A DNA stretch of 64,000 nucleotides from Alphaproteobacteria bacterium UBA1002 (GCA_002291845.1 DBAU01000034.1:9050-73049), one strand, 5' to 3'; positions 1 to 10,037 are shown, numbered from the stretch's first letter. Notes: a model not told the origin generated them from the sequence alone. Program-made: numbers and translations.

Positions 1-3000
1 TGGCGTTTGTGCTTCATAAACCCGGCTGTAGGTCAGCAACGCATTCATGCAGAAGAGGTTCTCTTGTGTATTTTCCCAATGTACGCGGCTGCCGCGTGTT
101 TGGGTAATCATACGTACCAGACGCAATGGAATATCCCCGGCCACATGACGTCCCGCCGGCGTTTCGCTGTACAACGTCATGGCTTCCAGAATGGCGCAGT
201 TCTCACGCAACGGGCTGGCAAGTAGGCGGCGATAGCCATCATCTACATGTTCGCTAAAGGTCAGCTTGCCGGCGCTTTCATTCGCATGGCTGAGAATATC
301 ATCCACGACAGGGCGTATCAGGGTCTCTTCGGCCTTCAGGCGTAAGGCGGCGAGCAGAAAATGCGTTTTACCAAACAAACTCATCTGTGGCACATGCGTG
401 GCATAACGGTTGAGATCGTTCAGATCGACTTTTCCTTGCTCAGCAAGCGCAGAAAGTGCCACGGCGCGGACTGTCGAGGTCATGCTATTGGAATAATAGC
501 CGGGTGCAGCATCCTGCTTCAGGAAGCGCTGCAGATAGGCATGTAAACTGCTTTCTAACGTTTCAGGAATGGCGCTTCCCATCTTTCGCAGCCAATTAAA
601 GCCCAGCGCGGTATATGCGGAGAGGTAGGGATCGACATATTCATCCTGTCCGAGGAAATAGCTCATGCCTCCGCTGGGCGCCTGGAAGTTGGCTGCCTGC
701 CCCAGTGCCTCAGCCGGTAATGTGCTGCTCCCCTTCCATTCCATATTCGAAGGCAGGTATGCGCGCAAACGGGTAAATTGCGCCGCGGCAATGGCCTTAC
801 TCAAGCGCTGCTCCCAGCAGAGATACGGGTAATCGCGTAAATATTCAAACGCCCCCGTGATGTTCCCGATAACACTTGGCGCCAGCACTAGGCTAACTTC
901 GCCAATATCTGTGCGCATGTTCGATGGGAAGGTAATGGACTCTGTTACGGCATCCTGCGTTGTTGTGCCATGGTTCGCCATTATTTCCAGTGTCTGCCAT
1001 TTTTTCACGGGCACATGATGGGCCAAAGCATCGCGATCCAGATCATCCCCCGCCTCGATGCGGAAGGCGATGTCCCCGCGTTGTTCCTCGCGCGTAGGGG
1101 GAAGTTGTCCCACACGCAGCGGCAGCCAGACGGTCTGGCGTTTGAATGGCTCTAGCAATAGCGTGCTATTTAGTTTAGCGGCATCCTCCAGAGATCCCTC
1201 TGCCTGCATGGTCACGGTGATCTCGCGTGCCTTGTCGGTCCGGTTCATCACGCTAAATCCTGCAGAGAACTGATCGCCCTCCATCACCTGATTGGGCATG
1301 ACAGGACGGATTTCGGTGGGGCGGTTGACCGTGAAGCGTGTTTCCCCCAGCCCCATGCGATCCGTCGGTGTGACCGCCATGGCAAAGACGCGCCACCCCG
1401 TCAGATTATCTGGCACATCAAACGCAACATGCGCTTTGCCATGTTTATCCACCGGCAGCGAGGGATTCCAATAGCTGATGAAGCGAAACTCGGAACGCAT
1501 GGCGAGATCGCTCCCACCATCTCCCCCGGGATTGGCGCCCTTCTTCTCAAATTTCTGGCGACCAATCAGCTGCGTAATCAGGTTGAAATTACGCAAATCG
1601 AGACCGCCCAAACGGTAAAAGCCCTTATAGGGATCAAAATAGCTGCGCCCTGCAGCGATCAGATCAAACACAGATTCATCGATCACCACGACAGCCAGCT
1701 CCACCGGCTCTTTTGGTGCCCCGTTGGGGAGCTTTGCATGCAAATCAAGATGGACTTTATTGCCAGGACGGTACGTATCCTGATCGGAGGCAGCGGTCAC
1801 TTCTATCCGTTTGTAGGGATCGAGCACGGTCATTGCGGCATAACCCAGACGGAAGGCAGGTTTGCCAAGATCAATTTCTCCAGGCTTGCCAACCGGCTTA
1901 TCTCCTATGCGGGGGGCCATCACACTCACCGAGACATAAAAACCAGGAAGGTAGTCTGGTTTTACCGGAAACTCGATAATCGGGGTGCTGCCTTCCAACG
2001 TCTGGGTGAAATGATCTATTACCCCATAGCGTTCAATCGTCACCAGCGCCTGTGCGCCAGGGTAGGGATTTTTCACCATGATGCGCACGGTATCCGCTAC
2101 GTTTAGTTCGGTGCGCTCCGGCATCAGCTCCAGCGCGTTCGTATTGCTATCATCCCACAGCACAAAATCATTGCCGCTGGCCCACAGTGCCAGTTCACTT
2201 TGTTGCGCTCGGCCCTCTGTATCGGTAACCCGGGCAATCGCACGGTAGCTGCCTGCGCTATCAGGAGTGAAATGACATGCCTGAGGCTGATTGCTTTCTG
2301 TGAGCGTGCAGCTGGCAAAACGGTTCCATTGCGTTTCGTATTGGGTCAGGTAGGCATTGCCGGCACCTTTAACGCGCGCACCCTTACGCTCAAGCTTTTC
2401 AATGGTGACGTCTGCCGCCGTGTCGCCGACCGGACTGCCCTTAGCATCGACCACCGCAACATGAACGGTTGCCTTCTCGCCTGTACGCAGGACCCATTCC
2501 GGGCTATGGAGTCCAACAAAGCGATTAACCCCCGCATAGAGTGCCGTCGCCCGGGCTGCAATATTTTTACCGCGATCATCCTGCACCGCGCTTTCAACCG
2601 TCATACGGCCATAAACAACATGCTTTGAACTTAGATCAAAGCGAGCGACATGCTCCCCCTTATCATTCACTTCGGCCTGTGTCTGATAGATCTGTTCATG
2701 GCTGCGGTATGGGTCATTTCCTGCATCAAAGGTGAAGTCTTGTAGTGCAGGATGGGGTGAGGTGAACGGGATGGCATCCAGCAAGGAGGTGACACGCAGG
2801 GCGGCATCACTGTAGGGGCCACCAGCATGCAGAGATGCCTGAGTAGTCACCTCCACCGATTGCCCGGGCTCGAATGCATCGCCATTTAACTCGGTGCTGA
2901 CACGGAACGGCGCGGGCACAAAGTCAGATACCAGCACGCGCAGCGGGATGTCCCGATAACGCCGCGGCTTACCATCCGAACCCTTCTCAAAGCGGCCCAG

Positions 3001-5280
3001 TAGGCTAAATTCATACCATCCGACCGCCGCATCCTTTGGAAGGGTAAACTGACCATGATAAGCGCCAAAGTTGGACAGCTTCATGTCATTTACGCGGTGA
3101 ATTTTTTTACCTGTAGGGTCCTTGATATCCAGCCGGTATTTTCCCGGCGGTGGCGCTACAAACTGTTGACCATTATCCTGGCGCACATACAGTTTATAAT
3201 CGACCGTATCCCCGGCACGATAAATACCCTGCGCCGTAGTGCCCCAGCTCCGCATGTGCCCATATTTTACCTGAGGATCGGTAGAGAGATATTCCGCTCC
3301 CGCGGCCCGGTAGGTGTTGATCTGGAAGTCATAAACGGCAGGTAGGAGAGCCTGATGATCCTCTTTCAGCACACGGAAGAAAAGCTGGGTATCCCCCGGT
3401 CCTGTCCAGCGACTGAACAAGAGATCAGGATCCAGCACATCACTGCCAGGCAGCACGGCAACGCCCTGCGCATCTGTAATCGCGTCGGCCAGTGATTGAA
3501 GGTCACCATGCAGCTCTGTGAATGTATCCATATAGGCGCTAACCCGTGCGCCTGACACAGGCTGCCCGGTAGCAAAGTCGGTTACCCACACGAGCGAACG
3601 AAAATGCCCCAGTTTCACATGAACATGGTAAGGTGTTATCTGGCCAAACAACGTGGTTTGTCGGATGCCATTTCCTCCCCACGGATCAATCACCCCCGGA
3701 GTGGTGCTGAAGGTACCGTAAAACGTGCCCGATCCCCCATCCAGCATCTCACGCGCCCCAAGGGGTACGGCAAATTGCACATCCGACACCTGTGGTAAGG
3801 CATGCTCAATGTGCCGATCCTTCTGCGCTCCCTTGGCGGTCAGCATGTGGTAATCCATGCGATAACGCTCGAGGTTCGTCACCCACAGCGGCACCTCGCT
3901 ATCTGTCTGCTCCTCCAGCACGAAGGATCGGTACGGTAGTTCATAATTGGCGCGGCGATGATCTGTGCGGAAGGTCAAATCAATTGGTTCCATCAGAGGC
4001 CGACCAAATTCATCGGTGATTTCATGCGGCTTGTCATCAAACCATCCGATCAGCGATTGCCAGAAGCGTTCAAACCAATTCGCAGTCTCGCTTTGCAGAC
4101 GGTAGGTTTTTGCGGCTTTGAGAAATGAGGGGAGTGATATGCTATAGGTACGTCCTTTTTCGTACCCCTCACCAAGCATCGAGTAATCTGTTCGTCCGCC
4201 CCACGCATTTTCTTCCGCGTCCATATCTAAGGAGGGTGAGAATTCGATAAGGCCGGAGACCTGCGAATCCAATACGGGCGCGCTAAATAAAAGCGATTTC
4301 GGCATGAGCGGATCGCATGCCAGCGATTCATCAGGCGCTTCCGGTAAAAAGCGAATGACCAGACCGTTATTATTGCGGCACTCAACACCCATGAAACGGA
4401 AATCAGGGAAGGTATCCAACGTACGGATGTCACGAACGTCCAGGTTGGTTTCAGGGCCCCGTGCCGATACTAACCCCGGCTCCAGCCGTACCACATAGCG
4501 TGTATCGCCGTGTAGTGGCGCTTCAGGCTCCACCAGCCAGATGCGTCGTGCTTCTTGCCCATGTATTTCGCTTAGCTCTTCATCGGCTGGCCCAATCACA
4601 GGTTTATTCCACTTAGCAAGCCGTGCTTTCAGATTTTCAAAGAAAGGCGTGGACTCGTTTACTTGTGCATCTGGCGTGGCAAGTAAATTGACGCGTGCCG
4701 TATCAGGGCCTGCCTCAGGCACCAGAAACAGATGAGATTCAAGAGAAGATTTTGTCACCGGTTGATTTAATGTCACGCGCAGCAGCGGATGCTCAGGTCC
4801 TTTCCATGTACGCAGCGTGGAATAAACAACGGTGGGCCGTTCCGTGGTAAAGCGATGCGTTACCGCTGCGGCAATGGTTTCCCCATCTTCCGCCGTGATG
4901 CCAGGCGACACCACAATGCGATACGTGGTGGCGGGTTTCAATGCATCCGACTCTGAAAGGAGGCATGCCAGCACACTGGTGTTCACCCAATACCAGTGAC
5001 ACGCCAGTGCTGGAGTTATCTCTATCGGAATCTGGCTTGCAGGGCGTCCGGCCTGCCCCAGAGGAACAACGGAGCGATTGAATTCAAAAACAATCTGCCG
5101 TCCGGACTCTCCAAATACTGCAACATCATCACCAGTGGGGACAATACGCTGAACGGTAAGCGACTTATCAACCTGGCCCTGCGCAGAATCATGCCCTGCA
5201 AAAGCGGGCATAGCTGTCGTAAGTAGGGCCCACAGAGTGATCCCACGTGCAAAAAAACGCGCTACGGCCGCCACTAACAT
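1..5280 (-). CDS. Alpha-2-macroglobulin family protein, C-terminus cut by window edge
   Basis: The frame is open from an ATG at 5280 to base 1, giving at least 1760 residues with no stop. The start encodes a Sec signal peptide with a likely cleavage after AFA near residue 28 and no lipobox, so a periplasmic soluble protein is expected. A thioester-type motif YPYLCWEQ lies with its Cys at about residue 1488 (808-819). It is followed by NTQEN-type sequence typical of the thioester domain. Bacterial members (YfhM/MagD-like) are thought to trap foreign proteases in the periplasm and often sit beside the penicillin-binding protein gene pbpC; the downstream neighbour is outside the window. The motif is CWEQ rather than the usual CGEQ or CLEQ. 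The missing part is probably the last domain or two. Family assignment is firm; the trapping role is inferred. Confidence 0.9.
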   Translation of the reverse strand, partial: MLVAAVARFFARGITLWALLTTAMPAFAGHDSAQGQVDKSLTVQRIVPTGDDVAVFGESGRQIVFEFNRSVVPLGQAGRPASQIPIEITPALACHWYWVNTSVLACLLSESDALKPATTYRIVVSPGITAEDGETIAAAVTHRFTTERPTVVYSTLRTWKGPEHPLLRVTLNQPVTKSSLESHLFLVPEAGPDTARVNLLATPDAQVNESTPFFENLKARLAKWNKPVIGPADEELSEIHGQEARRIWLVEPEAPLHGDTRYVVRLEPGLVSARGPETNLDVRDIRTLDTFPDFRFMGVECRNNNGLVIRFLPEAPDESLACDPLMPKSLLFSAPVLDSQVSGLIEFSPSLDMDAEENAWGGRTDYSMLGEGYEKGRTYSISLPSFLKAAKTYRLQSETANWFERFWQSLIGWFDDKPHEITDEFGRPLMEPIDLTFRTDHRRANYELPYRSFVLEEQTDSEVPLWVTNLERYRMDYHMLTAKGAQKDRHIEHALPQVSDVQFAVPLGAREMLDGGSGTFYGTFSTTPGVIDPWGGNGIRQTTLFGQITPYHVHVKLGHFRSLVWVTDFATGQPVSGARVSAYMDTFTELHGDLQSLADAITDAQGVAVLPGSDVLDPDLLFSRWTGPGDTQLFFRVLKEDHQALLPAVYDFQINTYRAAGAEYLSTDPQVKYGHMRSWGTTAQGIYRAGDTVDYKLYVRQDNGQQFVAPPPGKYRLDIKDPTGKKIHRVNDMKLSNFGAYHGQFTLPKDAAVGWYEFSLLGRFEKGSDGKPRRYRDIPLRVLVSDFVPAPFRVSTELNGDAFEPGQSVEVTTQASLHAGGPYSDAALRVTSLLDAIPFTSPHPALQDFTFDAGNDPYRSHEQIYQTQAEVNDKGEHVARFDLSSKHVVYGRMTVESAVQDDRGKNIAARATALYAGVNRFVGLHSPEWVLRTGEKATVHVAVVDAKGSPVGDTAADVTIEKLERKGARVKGAGNAYLTQYETQWNRFASCTLTESNQPQACHFTPDSAGSYRAIARVTDTEGRAQQSELALWASGNDFVLWDDSNTNALELMPERTELNVADTVRIMVKNPYPGAQALVTIERYGVIDHFTQTLEGSTPIIEFPVKPDYLPGFYVSVSVMAPRIGDKPVGKPGEIDLGKPAFRLGYAAMTVLDPYKRIEVTAASDQDTYRPGNKVHLDLHAKLPNGAPKEPVELAVVVIDESVFDLIAAGRSYFDPYKGFYRLGGLDLRNFNLITQLIGRQKFEKKGANPGGDGGSDLAMRSEFRFISYWNPSLPVDKHGKAHVAFDVPDNLTGWRVFAMAVTPTDRMGLGETRFTVNRPTEIRPVMPNQVMEGDQFSAGFSVMNRTDKAREITVTMQAEGSLEDAAKLNSTLLLEPFKRQTVWLPLRVGQLPPTREEQRGDIAFRIEAGDDLDRDALAHHVPVKKWQTLEIMANHGTTTQDAVTESITFPSNMRTDIGEVSLVLAPSVIGNITGAFEYLRDYPYLCWEQRLSKAIAAAQFTRLRAYLPSNMEWKGSSTLPAEALGQAANFQAPSGGMSYFLGQDEYVDPYLSAYTALGFNWLRKMGSAIPETLESSLHAYLQRFLKQDAAPGYYSNSMTSTVRAVALSALAEQGKVDLNDLNRYATHVPQMSLFGKTHFLLAALRLKAEETLIRPVVDDILSHANESAGKLTFSEHVDDGYRRLLASPLRENCAILEAMTLYSETPAGRHVAGDIPLRLVRMITQTRGSRVHWENTQENLFCMNALLTYSRVYEAQTP

Positions 5281-5535
5281 ACCCGGAGTATAGGTTAAGC
5301 GATCCAAAGGACGAGGAAGAAAAGATTGGCATGCTATTTTGATGCCTCGGTTTTTACAGCAGGTGTCCGTAATGCCACCGCCAGGATTGGAATATTGCGC
5401 CCAATTTGATGCATCTGCCATTGACCCGTCGTTCAATAAGTTGTAATCAACACGCTCCAAAGTGCCGGGCTTTCCCTCGTTTTTCAGCGAAAAGAACGCA
5501 TCCCGCCGCTGAACTATGCACGAAATGAGAGATTT
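5281..5535. other. Divergent intergenic region, 255 bases
   Basis: It lies between the start of the alpha-2-macroglobulin gene (minus) and the start of the HicB-like gene (plus), so it should hold two outward promoters. I could not pick a convincing -35/-10 pair for either. A GAGAG ribosome binding site precedes the ATG at 5536. No RNA gene or repeat was recognised. Confidence 0.5.
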
Positions 5536-6402
5536 ATGTCCCGCTACCCTGCGCTGATCCGCGTCAATGATGATGCGTCGTATGATGTTACCTTCCCTGA
5601 TTTGCCAAGTGTGACCGCCGCTGGACCTTCGCTGGATGACGCATTGGACGCGGCCGCTGGCGCGCTGCAGGCACATCTGGATGCCAATGACCAAGCGCCG
5701 GAGCCTTTTGCCGCCGGAGAGCCGGATGCCACAGGCGCCATGCTTACCCTCATTGAGGGAGCCCATCGTTCCGAAGCGCCGAAGCTGGCCGAGATCATGC
5801 TTATGCTTGATGCCCGTCTGCTAGCGCGCATTGACGAGTTCCGCGCAGCCCAAGGTTTTGCAACCCGTGAAATGTTTTTCACGCACATCGCCCAGAATGC
5901 GCTGCAGCGCCCCGTCCCTCGGGCAGATAGCGAGCGTCGCGAATTCAAGCCGCGCAGCGATCGTCCGCAGCGCGAAGATTTTGAAAAGCGTGAGCCCCGT
6001 GCCTCCACCCAATTTTTCCGTGATGGCGACAAGAAGCGCGGCGGCAGCTTCAAGCCGCGCCGTGATGATGAAGCACCGCGTAATCCACGCCGCAACCGCC
6101 CGGAATCTGAGGGCGGTTTCGAGGATCGCCCGAAGCGTGCCTACCGTTCGCGTGACGAAAGTGCATCGGAGCGTCCGCGTCGTGAGTTCAAGCCGCGTCG
6201 TAGCGAGGAGGGGGAGGATCGTCCCCGCCGTTCGTATGCGCCGCGCGGCGATGACTCTGGCGAACGTCCGCGTAAATCCTTTGGTGAGCGCAAACCATTT
6301 GGTGACAAAAAACCTTATGGAAAAGCCAGTGGATTTGGTGGCAAAGGAGGGGGCTCCAAGGGTGGCGGGGGTTTCCGTAAGGGCCCACGCCGCGGAGAAT
6401 AA
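5536..6402 (+). CDS. HicB-like protein with ribbon-helix-helix segment and Arg/Gly-rich tail
   Basis: The protein has 288 residues. Residues 1-60 look like a HicB antitoxin fold (YPALIRVNDDASYDVTFPDL, then a predicted helix with ALDAAAGALQAHLDA). Residues about 89-124 (MLDARLLARIDEFRAAQGFA and following) look like a ribbon-helix-helix DNA-binding unit as in longer HicB proteins. From about 130 to the end the chain is disordered and full of R, P, K, D and E blocks, changing to K/G-rich repeats, like the tails of RNA-binding proteins. No hicA-type toxin gene is adjacent on either side. It may be a solitary regulator or RNA-binding protein rather than an antitoxin. The start follows a GAGAG ribosome binding site. 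HicB similarity is by eye; the role is unknown. Confidence 0.75.
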   Translation: MSRYPALIRVNDDASYDVTFPDLPSVTAAGPSLDDALDAAAGALQAHLDANDQAPEPFAAGEPDATGAMLTLIEGAHRSEAPKLAEIMLMLDARLLARIDEFRAAQGFATREMFFTHIAQNALQRPVPRADSERREFKPRSDRPQREDFEKREPRASTQFFRDGDKKRGGSFKPRRDDEAPRNPRRNRPESEGGFEDRPKRAYRSRDESASERPRREFKPRRSEEGEDRPRRSYAPRGDDSGERPRKSFGERKPFGDKKPYGKASGFGGKGGGSKGGGGFRKGPRRGE

Positions 6403-6455
6403 ACCGCTTACCCTGCGTCGCATCGCAAGGAAATCGAAAGCCGTTGCATGAAATG

Positions 6456-6481
6456 CATGAATTGCTAGGTTGCAATTCATG
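6456..6481. repeat. Perfect 10-bp hairpin before lipoprotein gene
   Basis: CATGAATTGC at 6456-6465 pairs exactly with GCAATTCATG at 6472-6481 around a 6-base loop. No T-run follows, so it is not a standard terminator; it lies 22 bases upstream of the ATG at 6504 and could act on the leader of that gene. Confidence 0.5.
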
Positions 6482-6503
6482 ATTAAACAGCAGGGAAAAA
6501 ATC

Positions 6504-6770
6504 ATGAAAAAGTCAGTCTTTTGTGCCGCCGTTGTCCTGTTGTTGGTGACAGCCTGTGCATCATCCCAAAAGAGTGATACCCCAACGGTGCGCATCATTG
6601 CGGGTAACATCGGAGGCGTGGTGATTCAGTATCAGGGCCCACAGATTATGTTACGCGAAGCCGATATTTTGGCGCGCACACACTGTGAACGTTATGGCCG
6701 TCCGGCATTGCTACTCAACGAGCTGCCCGGCACGGAGGGCACCATCGCCTACTACAACTGCCAGAACTAG
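6504..6770 (+). CDS. Small putative lipoprotein, 88 aa
   Basis: It starts MKKSVFCAAVVLLLVTACAS: a lysine n-region, a hydrophobic core and a VTAC lipobox with Cys at residue 18, so lipidation by Lgt and membrane anchoring are predicted. The mature part (about 70 residues) has two more cysteines (HCERYG and YYNCQN) that could form a disulfide. An AGGGAAAAA ribosome binding site precedes the ATG. I do not recognise a named family. It stands alone between the HicB-like gene and a convergent MipA-like gene. Confidence 0.75.
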   Translation: MKKSVFCAAVVLLLVTACASSQKSDTPTVRIIAGNIGGVVIQYQGPQIMLREADILARTHCERYGRPALLLNELPGTEGTIAYYNCQN

Positions 6771-6824
6771 TACGTTTTTTCATACTCGGTCTTAACCCTA
6801 AGATATTAGGCCGTAGGCGGAAAG

Positions 6825-6847
6825 ATCCTCGCGTCAAGCGCGAGGAT
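6825..6847. terminator. Hairpin between convergent genes
   Basis: ATCCTCGCG at 6825-6833 pairs perfectly with CGCGAGGAT at 6839-6847 around TCAAG. It lies between the stop at 6770 (plus) and the stop at 6859 (minus) and could end both transcripts. No strong T-run follows on either strand. It resembles short REP-type hairpins common in alphaproteobacteria. Confidence 0.5.
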
Positions 6848-6858
6848 GACTTAATCGA

Positions 6859-7803
6859 TTAAAAACGGTAGGAGATTCCGGCGCCGCCGATGATCTGGTA
6901 TTCGCTGCCTTCCTGCGTCACGATGGGGCTGTCCGCCGCGTCGCCAATGAAGCGCGAAACGCCCATGATGGCGATGATGCCCCAGCGCTCATCGAAAGCA
7001 TAATTGGCGCGTAGGCTGGCCCCGATATCGTTAAAGCCTGCATCGGCCTCATAGACGGAAAGCCCGCTGCGCGCACTGTTATCGGCATCGATGCTGAAAT
7101 AGGTCGCCATGTAATCGCCGCTGGCGTAGCTCGTGCTGAGGCCGCTGCCAAGGCGGAGCTTGCGGCTGATGGGAATGTCATAGCCAAGCGATAGGCCCCA
7201 CAGGAACCCTTCATGGCTGCCGGTGACATCCTGCAGGAAGGTGGTGCGCAGCTCCCATCCATCGCCGGGCGTATAGACATTAGGCAGGCGGTAGCTGGCG
7301 AATAGCCCCGCTTCCAGCGCATCATCCACCGGGCGCAGCCGGGCCAGGGTTGCGTTGTCGATATCGTCGTCGCGGCCGAAACGGAAGCGCACCACCGGGC
7401 CGAGATTGACCGTCGGGCTGTCGATCAGGTTGGCGGAGGCCTCCAGCCCGCGCAACGCCGCGTAGTAATTGCCGTAATTGGCCTGCCCGGCGAGTAGCGG
7501 CACCACCTGATGATCCTCTGAGCCATCGAATTCCGGCACGGCAAAGGCCCCGACGGCGGCAAACCCACTCCATTCCTTGGCGGCACTACCCTCAGCGCGG
7601 ATGCATTGGCCGGTCACGCTGATATCCTGGCAGCTCGGGCCACGCGAAGCGGCGGGCTGCCGCTCGCTCCGCTGCGCTTCGGGAGCCGGGCGCTGGGCGA
7701 CGTGGTATTCCCGCACGGGCCGGGGCCGGAGGGTGCGTGTTTGTGCCGGGGCTTCCATGGCGCCTAGGCTGATGGCAAGAAAGAGGAAAAACAGGCGATT
7801 CAC
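6859..7803 (-). CDS. MipA/OmpV family outer-membrane protein
   Basis: The protein has 314 residues. The N-terminus MNRLFFLFLAISLGAMEAPA is a Sec signal peptide. A Pro/Arg-rich stretch follows, then the family signature FAAVGAFAVPEFDGSED near residues 80-96 and NYGNYYAALRG. Alternating beta strands continue to a C-terminal Phe (GISYRF), the usual outer-membrane barrel ending. Members are MltA-interacting scaffolds or porin-like proteins; which applies here is not known. The gene is monocistronic, divergent from typA and convergent with the lipoprotein gene. Confidence 0.88.
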   Translation of the reverse strand: MNRLFFLFLAISLGAMEAPAQTRTLRPRPVREYHVAQRPAPEAQRSERQPAASRGPSCQDISVTGQCIRAEGSAAKEWSGFAAVGAFAVPEFDGSEDHQVVPLLAGQANYGNYYAALRGLEASANLIDSPTVNLGPVVRFRFGRDDDIDNATLARLRPVDDALEAGLFASYRLPNVYTPGDGWELRTTFLQDVTGSHEGFLWGLSLGYDIPISRKLRLGSGLSTSYASGDYMATYFSIDADNSARSGLSVYEADAGFNDIGASLRANYAFDERWGIIAIMGVSRFIGDAADSPIVTQEGSEYQIIGGAGISYRF

Positions 7804-7877
7804 GGGGCCTCCATGGCAATGAACCTCGGCAAATATGACAATTCAGCGATGTTTTCAAGCCGGAGGGCCCGCTACGC

Positions 7878-7906
7878 TTGACGCGGCGCACAATTCCCTG
7901 TAGCAG
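7878..7906 (+). promoter_or_regulatory. Candidate typA promoter
   Basis: TTGACG at 7878-7883 and TAGCAG at 7901-7906 are 17 bases apart, placing a start site near 7913 and leaving a short leader before the typA ATG at 7941. The -10 is weak, so this is tentative. Confidence 0.4.
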
Positions 7907-7940
7907 GAGCGCCTAAAACCTTAAGAAAAGTGCGCCTCTC

Positions 7941-9764
7941 ATGGAACTCCGCAACATCGCGATTATCGCCCACGTCGACCACGGCAAGACCACCCTGATC
8001 GACCAGATCCTGAAACAGACCGGCACCTTCCGCGAGAACCAGCAGGTGGCGGAGCGGGTGATGGATTCCAACGACCTCGAAAAGGAGCGTGGCATCACCA
8101 TTCTGGCCAAGTGTACGTCCATTCAATATGGCGACATCAAGATCAACGTGATTGACACGCCCGGCCACGCCGATTTCGGCGGCGAGGTCGAGCGCGTGCT
8201 CAATATGGCGGAAGGCGTGGTACTGCTGGTGGATGCCGCCGAAGGCCCGCTGCCGCAGACCAAGTTCGTGCTCACCAAGGCGCTGGCGCAAGGGATGCGG
8301 CCGATCGTGCTCATCAATAAAATTGACCGCCCGGATGCGCGCCCGGATGAAGTGCTCGACGAAATTTTCGATCTGTTTGTGGCGCTGGACGCCGCGCCGG
8401 AGCAGCTTGATTTCCCCGTGATGTACGCTTCGGGCCGTGACGGCTGGGCCTCGCCGGAGATTGATGGCGAGCGCAAGGACCTCACCCCGCTGCTCGACCT
8501 CGTGGTGCGCCATGTACCCGCCCCGAAGGTGGACCGCGAGGCGGCGTTCGGCTTCCTGGCGACCATGCTTACCGCAGATCCCTACCTTGGCCGCGTGCTG
8601 GTGGGCCGCGTGCATTCCGGCACGGCGAAGGTGAATATGCCGGTGAAGGCGATGGGGCTGGATGGCACCATCGTGGAGCAGGGCCGCCTGACTAAATTAT
8701 TCGGCTTCTTTGGGGTGGATCGCCGCCCGATTGAGGAGGCCATCGCCGGGGATATCATCGCCATTGCCGGGCTGCAGAAAACCTCGGTGGCCGATACGGT
8801 CGGCGCGGTGGAGCTGGAGCAGCCGATCAAGGCGACGCCGATTGATCCGCCCACCATGGCGATCACCCTCAGCGTAAATTCCTCGCCGTACGCGGGCACC
8901 GAAGGCAGCAAGGTGACCTCCAACATGATCCGCGAGCGGCTGATGGCTGAGGCGGAAACCAACGTGGCTATCCGCGTCACTGAAACCGAAGCCAAGGACG
9001 CGTTTGAAGTCGGTGGCCGCGGCGAATTGCAGCTCGGCGTACTGATTGAGAACATGCGCCGCGAAGGCTTTGAGCTTTCCGTCTCCCGTCCGCGCGTGCT
9101 GCTCAAGGAAGAAAACGGTGTCAAGCTTGAGCCGTATGAGCAGGTGGTGGTGGATGTGGATGAGGAATTCTCTGGCGTGGTGGTCGAGAAGCTTTCCATC
9201 CGTAAGGCCGAGATGCAGGATATGCGCCCCTCTGGCGGTGGCAAGCTGCGTATTATTTTCCATGCCCCCTCGCGCGGCCTGATTGGCTACCAGGCGGAGT
9301 TCCTCTCCGATACGCGCGGCACCGGCGTCATCAACCGCCTGTTCCACGGATACGGCCCCTACAAAGGCGAAATCGCGGGACGCCGCAACGGGGCGCTTAT
9401 CTCCACCGATCAGGGTGAAGCCGTGGCTTACGCTATCTTCAACCTGCAGGACCGCGGCATGATGTTCATCAACCCGCAGGATAAGGTCTATCAGGGCATG
9501 ATCGTCGGTGAGCACACGCGCGACAACGACCTGGAGATCAACGTGCTGAAGGGCAAGCAGCTCACCAACATCCGCGCCTCCGGGGCGGACGAGGCGGTGC
9601 GTCTGATCCCGCCGCGTAAGATGACGCTTGAGGAGATGATGTCCTACATCAATGAGGATGAGCTGGTGGAAGTGACGCCGAAATCCCTGCGCCTGCGTAA
9701 GGTGATGCTTGACCCCAACGATCGCAAGCGCGCTGAGCGCGCCCGCGAGAAGCTCGCTGGCTAG
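7941..9764 (+). CDS. typA: Translational GTPase TypA/BipA
   Basis: The 607-residue product has all GTPase motifs: [10 protein letters not shown] (residues 10-19), ERGITI (switch I), [12 protein letters not shown], and NKID. Downstream are EF-G-like domains II, III and V and the BipA-specific C-terminal domain ending in [20 protein letters not shown]. TypA binds the 70S ribosome and helps 50S assembly and growth at low temperature or under stress; a cold-shock protein gene lies next to it in convergent orientation. Full length for the family. Followed by a shared terminator. Confidence 0.98.
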   Translation: MELRNIAIIAHVDHGKTTLIDQILKQTGTFRENQQVAERVMDSNDLEKERGITILAKCTSIQYGDIKINVIDTPGHADFGGEVERVLNMAEGVVLLVDAAEGPLPQTKFVLTKALAQGMRPIVLINKIDRPDARPDEVLDEIFDLFVALDAAPEQLDFPVMYASGRDGWASPEIDGERKDLTPLLDLVVRHVPAPKVDREAAFGFLATMLTADPYLGRVLVGRVHSGTAKVNMPVKAMGLDGTIVEQGRLTKLFGFFGVDRRPIEEAIAGDIIAIAGLQKTSVADTVGAVELEQPIKATPIDPPTMAITLSVNSSPYAGTEGSKVTSNMIRERLMAEAETNVAIRVTETEAKDAFEVGGRGELQLGVLIENMRREGFELSVSRPRVLLKEENGVKLEPYEQVVVDVDEEFSGVVVEKLSIRKAEMQDMRPSGGGKLRIIFHAPSRGLIGYQAEFLSDTRGTGVINRLFHGYGPYKGEIAGRRNGALISTDQGEAVAYAIFNLQDRGMMFINPQDKVYQGMIVGEHTRDNDLEINVLKGKQLTNIRASGADEAVRLIPPRKMTLEEMMSYINEDELVEVTPKSLRLRKVMLDPNDRKRAERAREKLAG

Positions 9765-9780
9765 TCTGCTAAAAGAGACA

Positions 9781-9816
9781 AAAAAAGGGCCTGTATTTCT
9801 ACAGGCCCTTTTTTTT
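9781..9816. terminator. Bidirectional rho-independent terminator
   Basis: GGGCCTGTA at 9787-9795 pairs with TACAGGCCC at 9800-9808 around a 4-base loop. It is flanked by six A on the left and eight T on the right, so it can stop both typA (plus) and the cold-shock gene (minus). Confidence 0.93.
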
Positions 9817-9833
9817 AAACATCATATAGCAGC

Positions 9834-10037
9834 TTAGAGCGGCTTCAGGTTGGATGCGAAAGTACGATCGCGGCTGCTCGCCAGGTCGTAGCTGATCTTC
9901 TGGCCTTCGTTCAGACCGTTCAGGCCGGCTTGCTGCACGGCGGTGATGTGGACAAACACGTCCTTGCCACCTTCGTCAGGCTGGATAAAGCCGAAGCCTT
10001 TTTGCGTATTGAACCATTTTACGGTACCGGTTGCCAT
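9834..10037 (-). CDS. cspA: Cold-shock domain protein
   Basis: A 67-residue single cold-shock domain. RNP1 is KGFGFIQPD and RNP2 is DVFVHI; the N-terminus MATGTVKWFN is typical. These proteins bind single-stranded RNA or DNA and melt mRNA structure. AAGGAG lies 8 bases before the ATG. The paralogue letter cannot be decided from one copy. A structured upstream region with a 9-bp hairpin (10121-10144) could be a long regulated leader, as in other cold-shock genes. Confidence 0.96.
   Translation of the reverse strand: MATGTVKWFNTQKGFGFIQPDEGGKDVFVHITAVQQAGLNGLNEGQKISYDLASSRDRTFASNLKPL

Noticed and set aside
5821..6480. 219-codon minus-strand frame inside the HicB-like gene
   Set aside because: Mirror of the Arg-rich repetitive tail; low complexity and no ribosome site.
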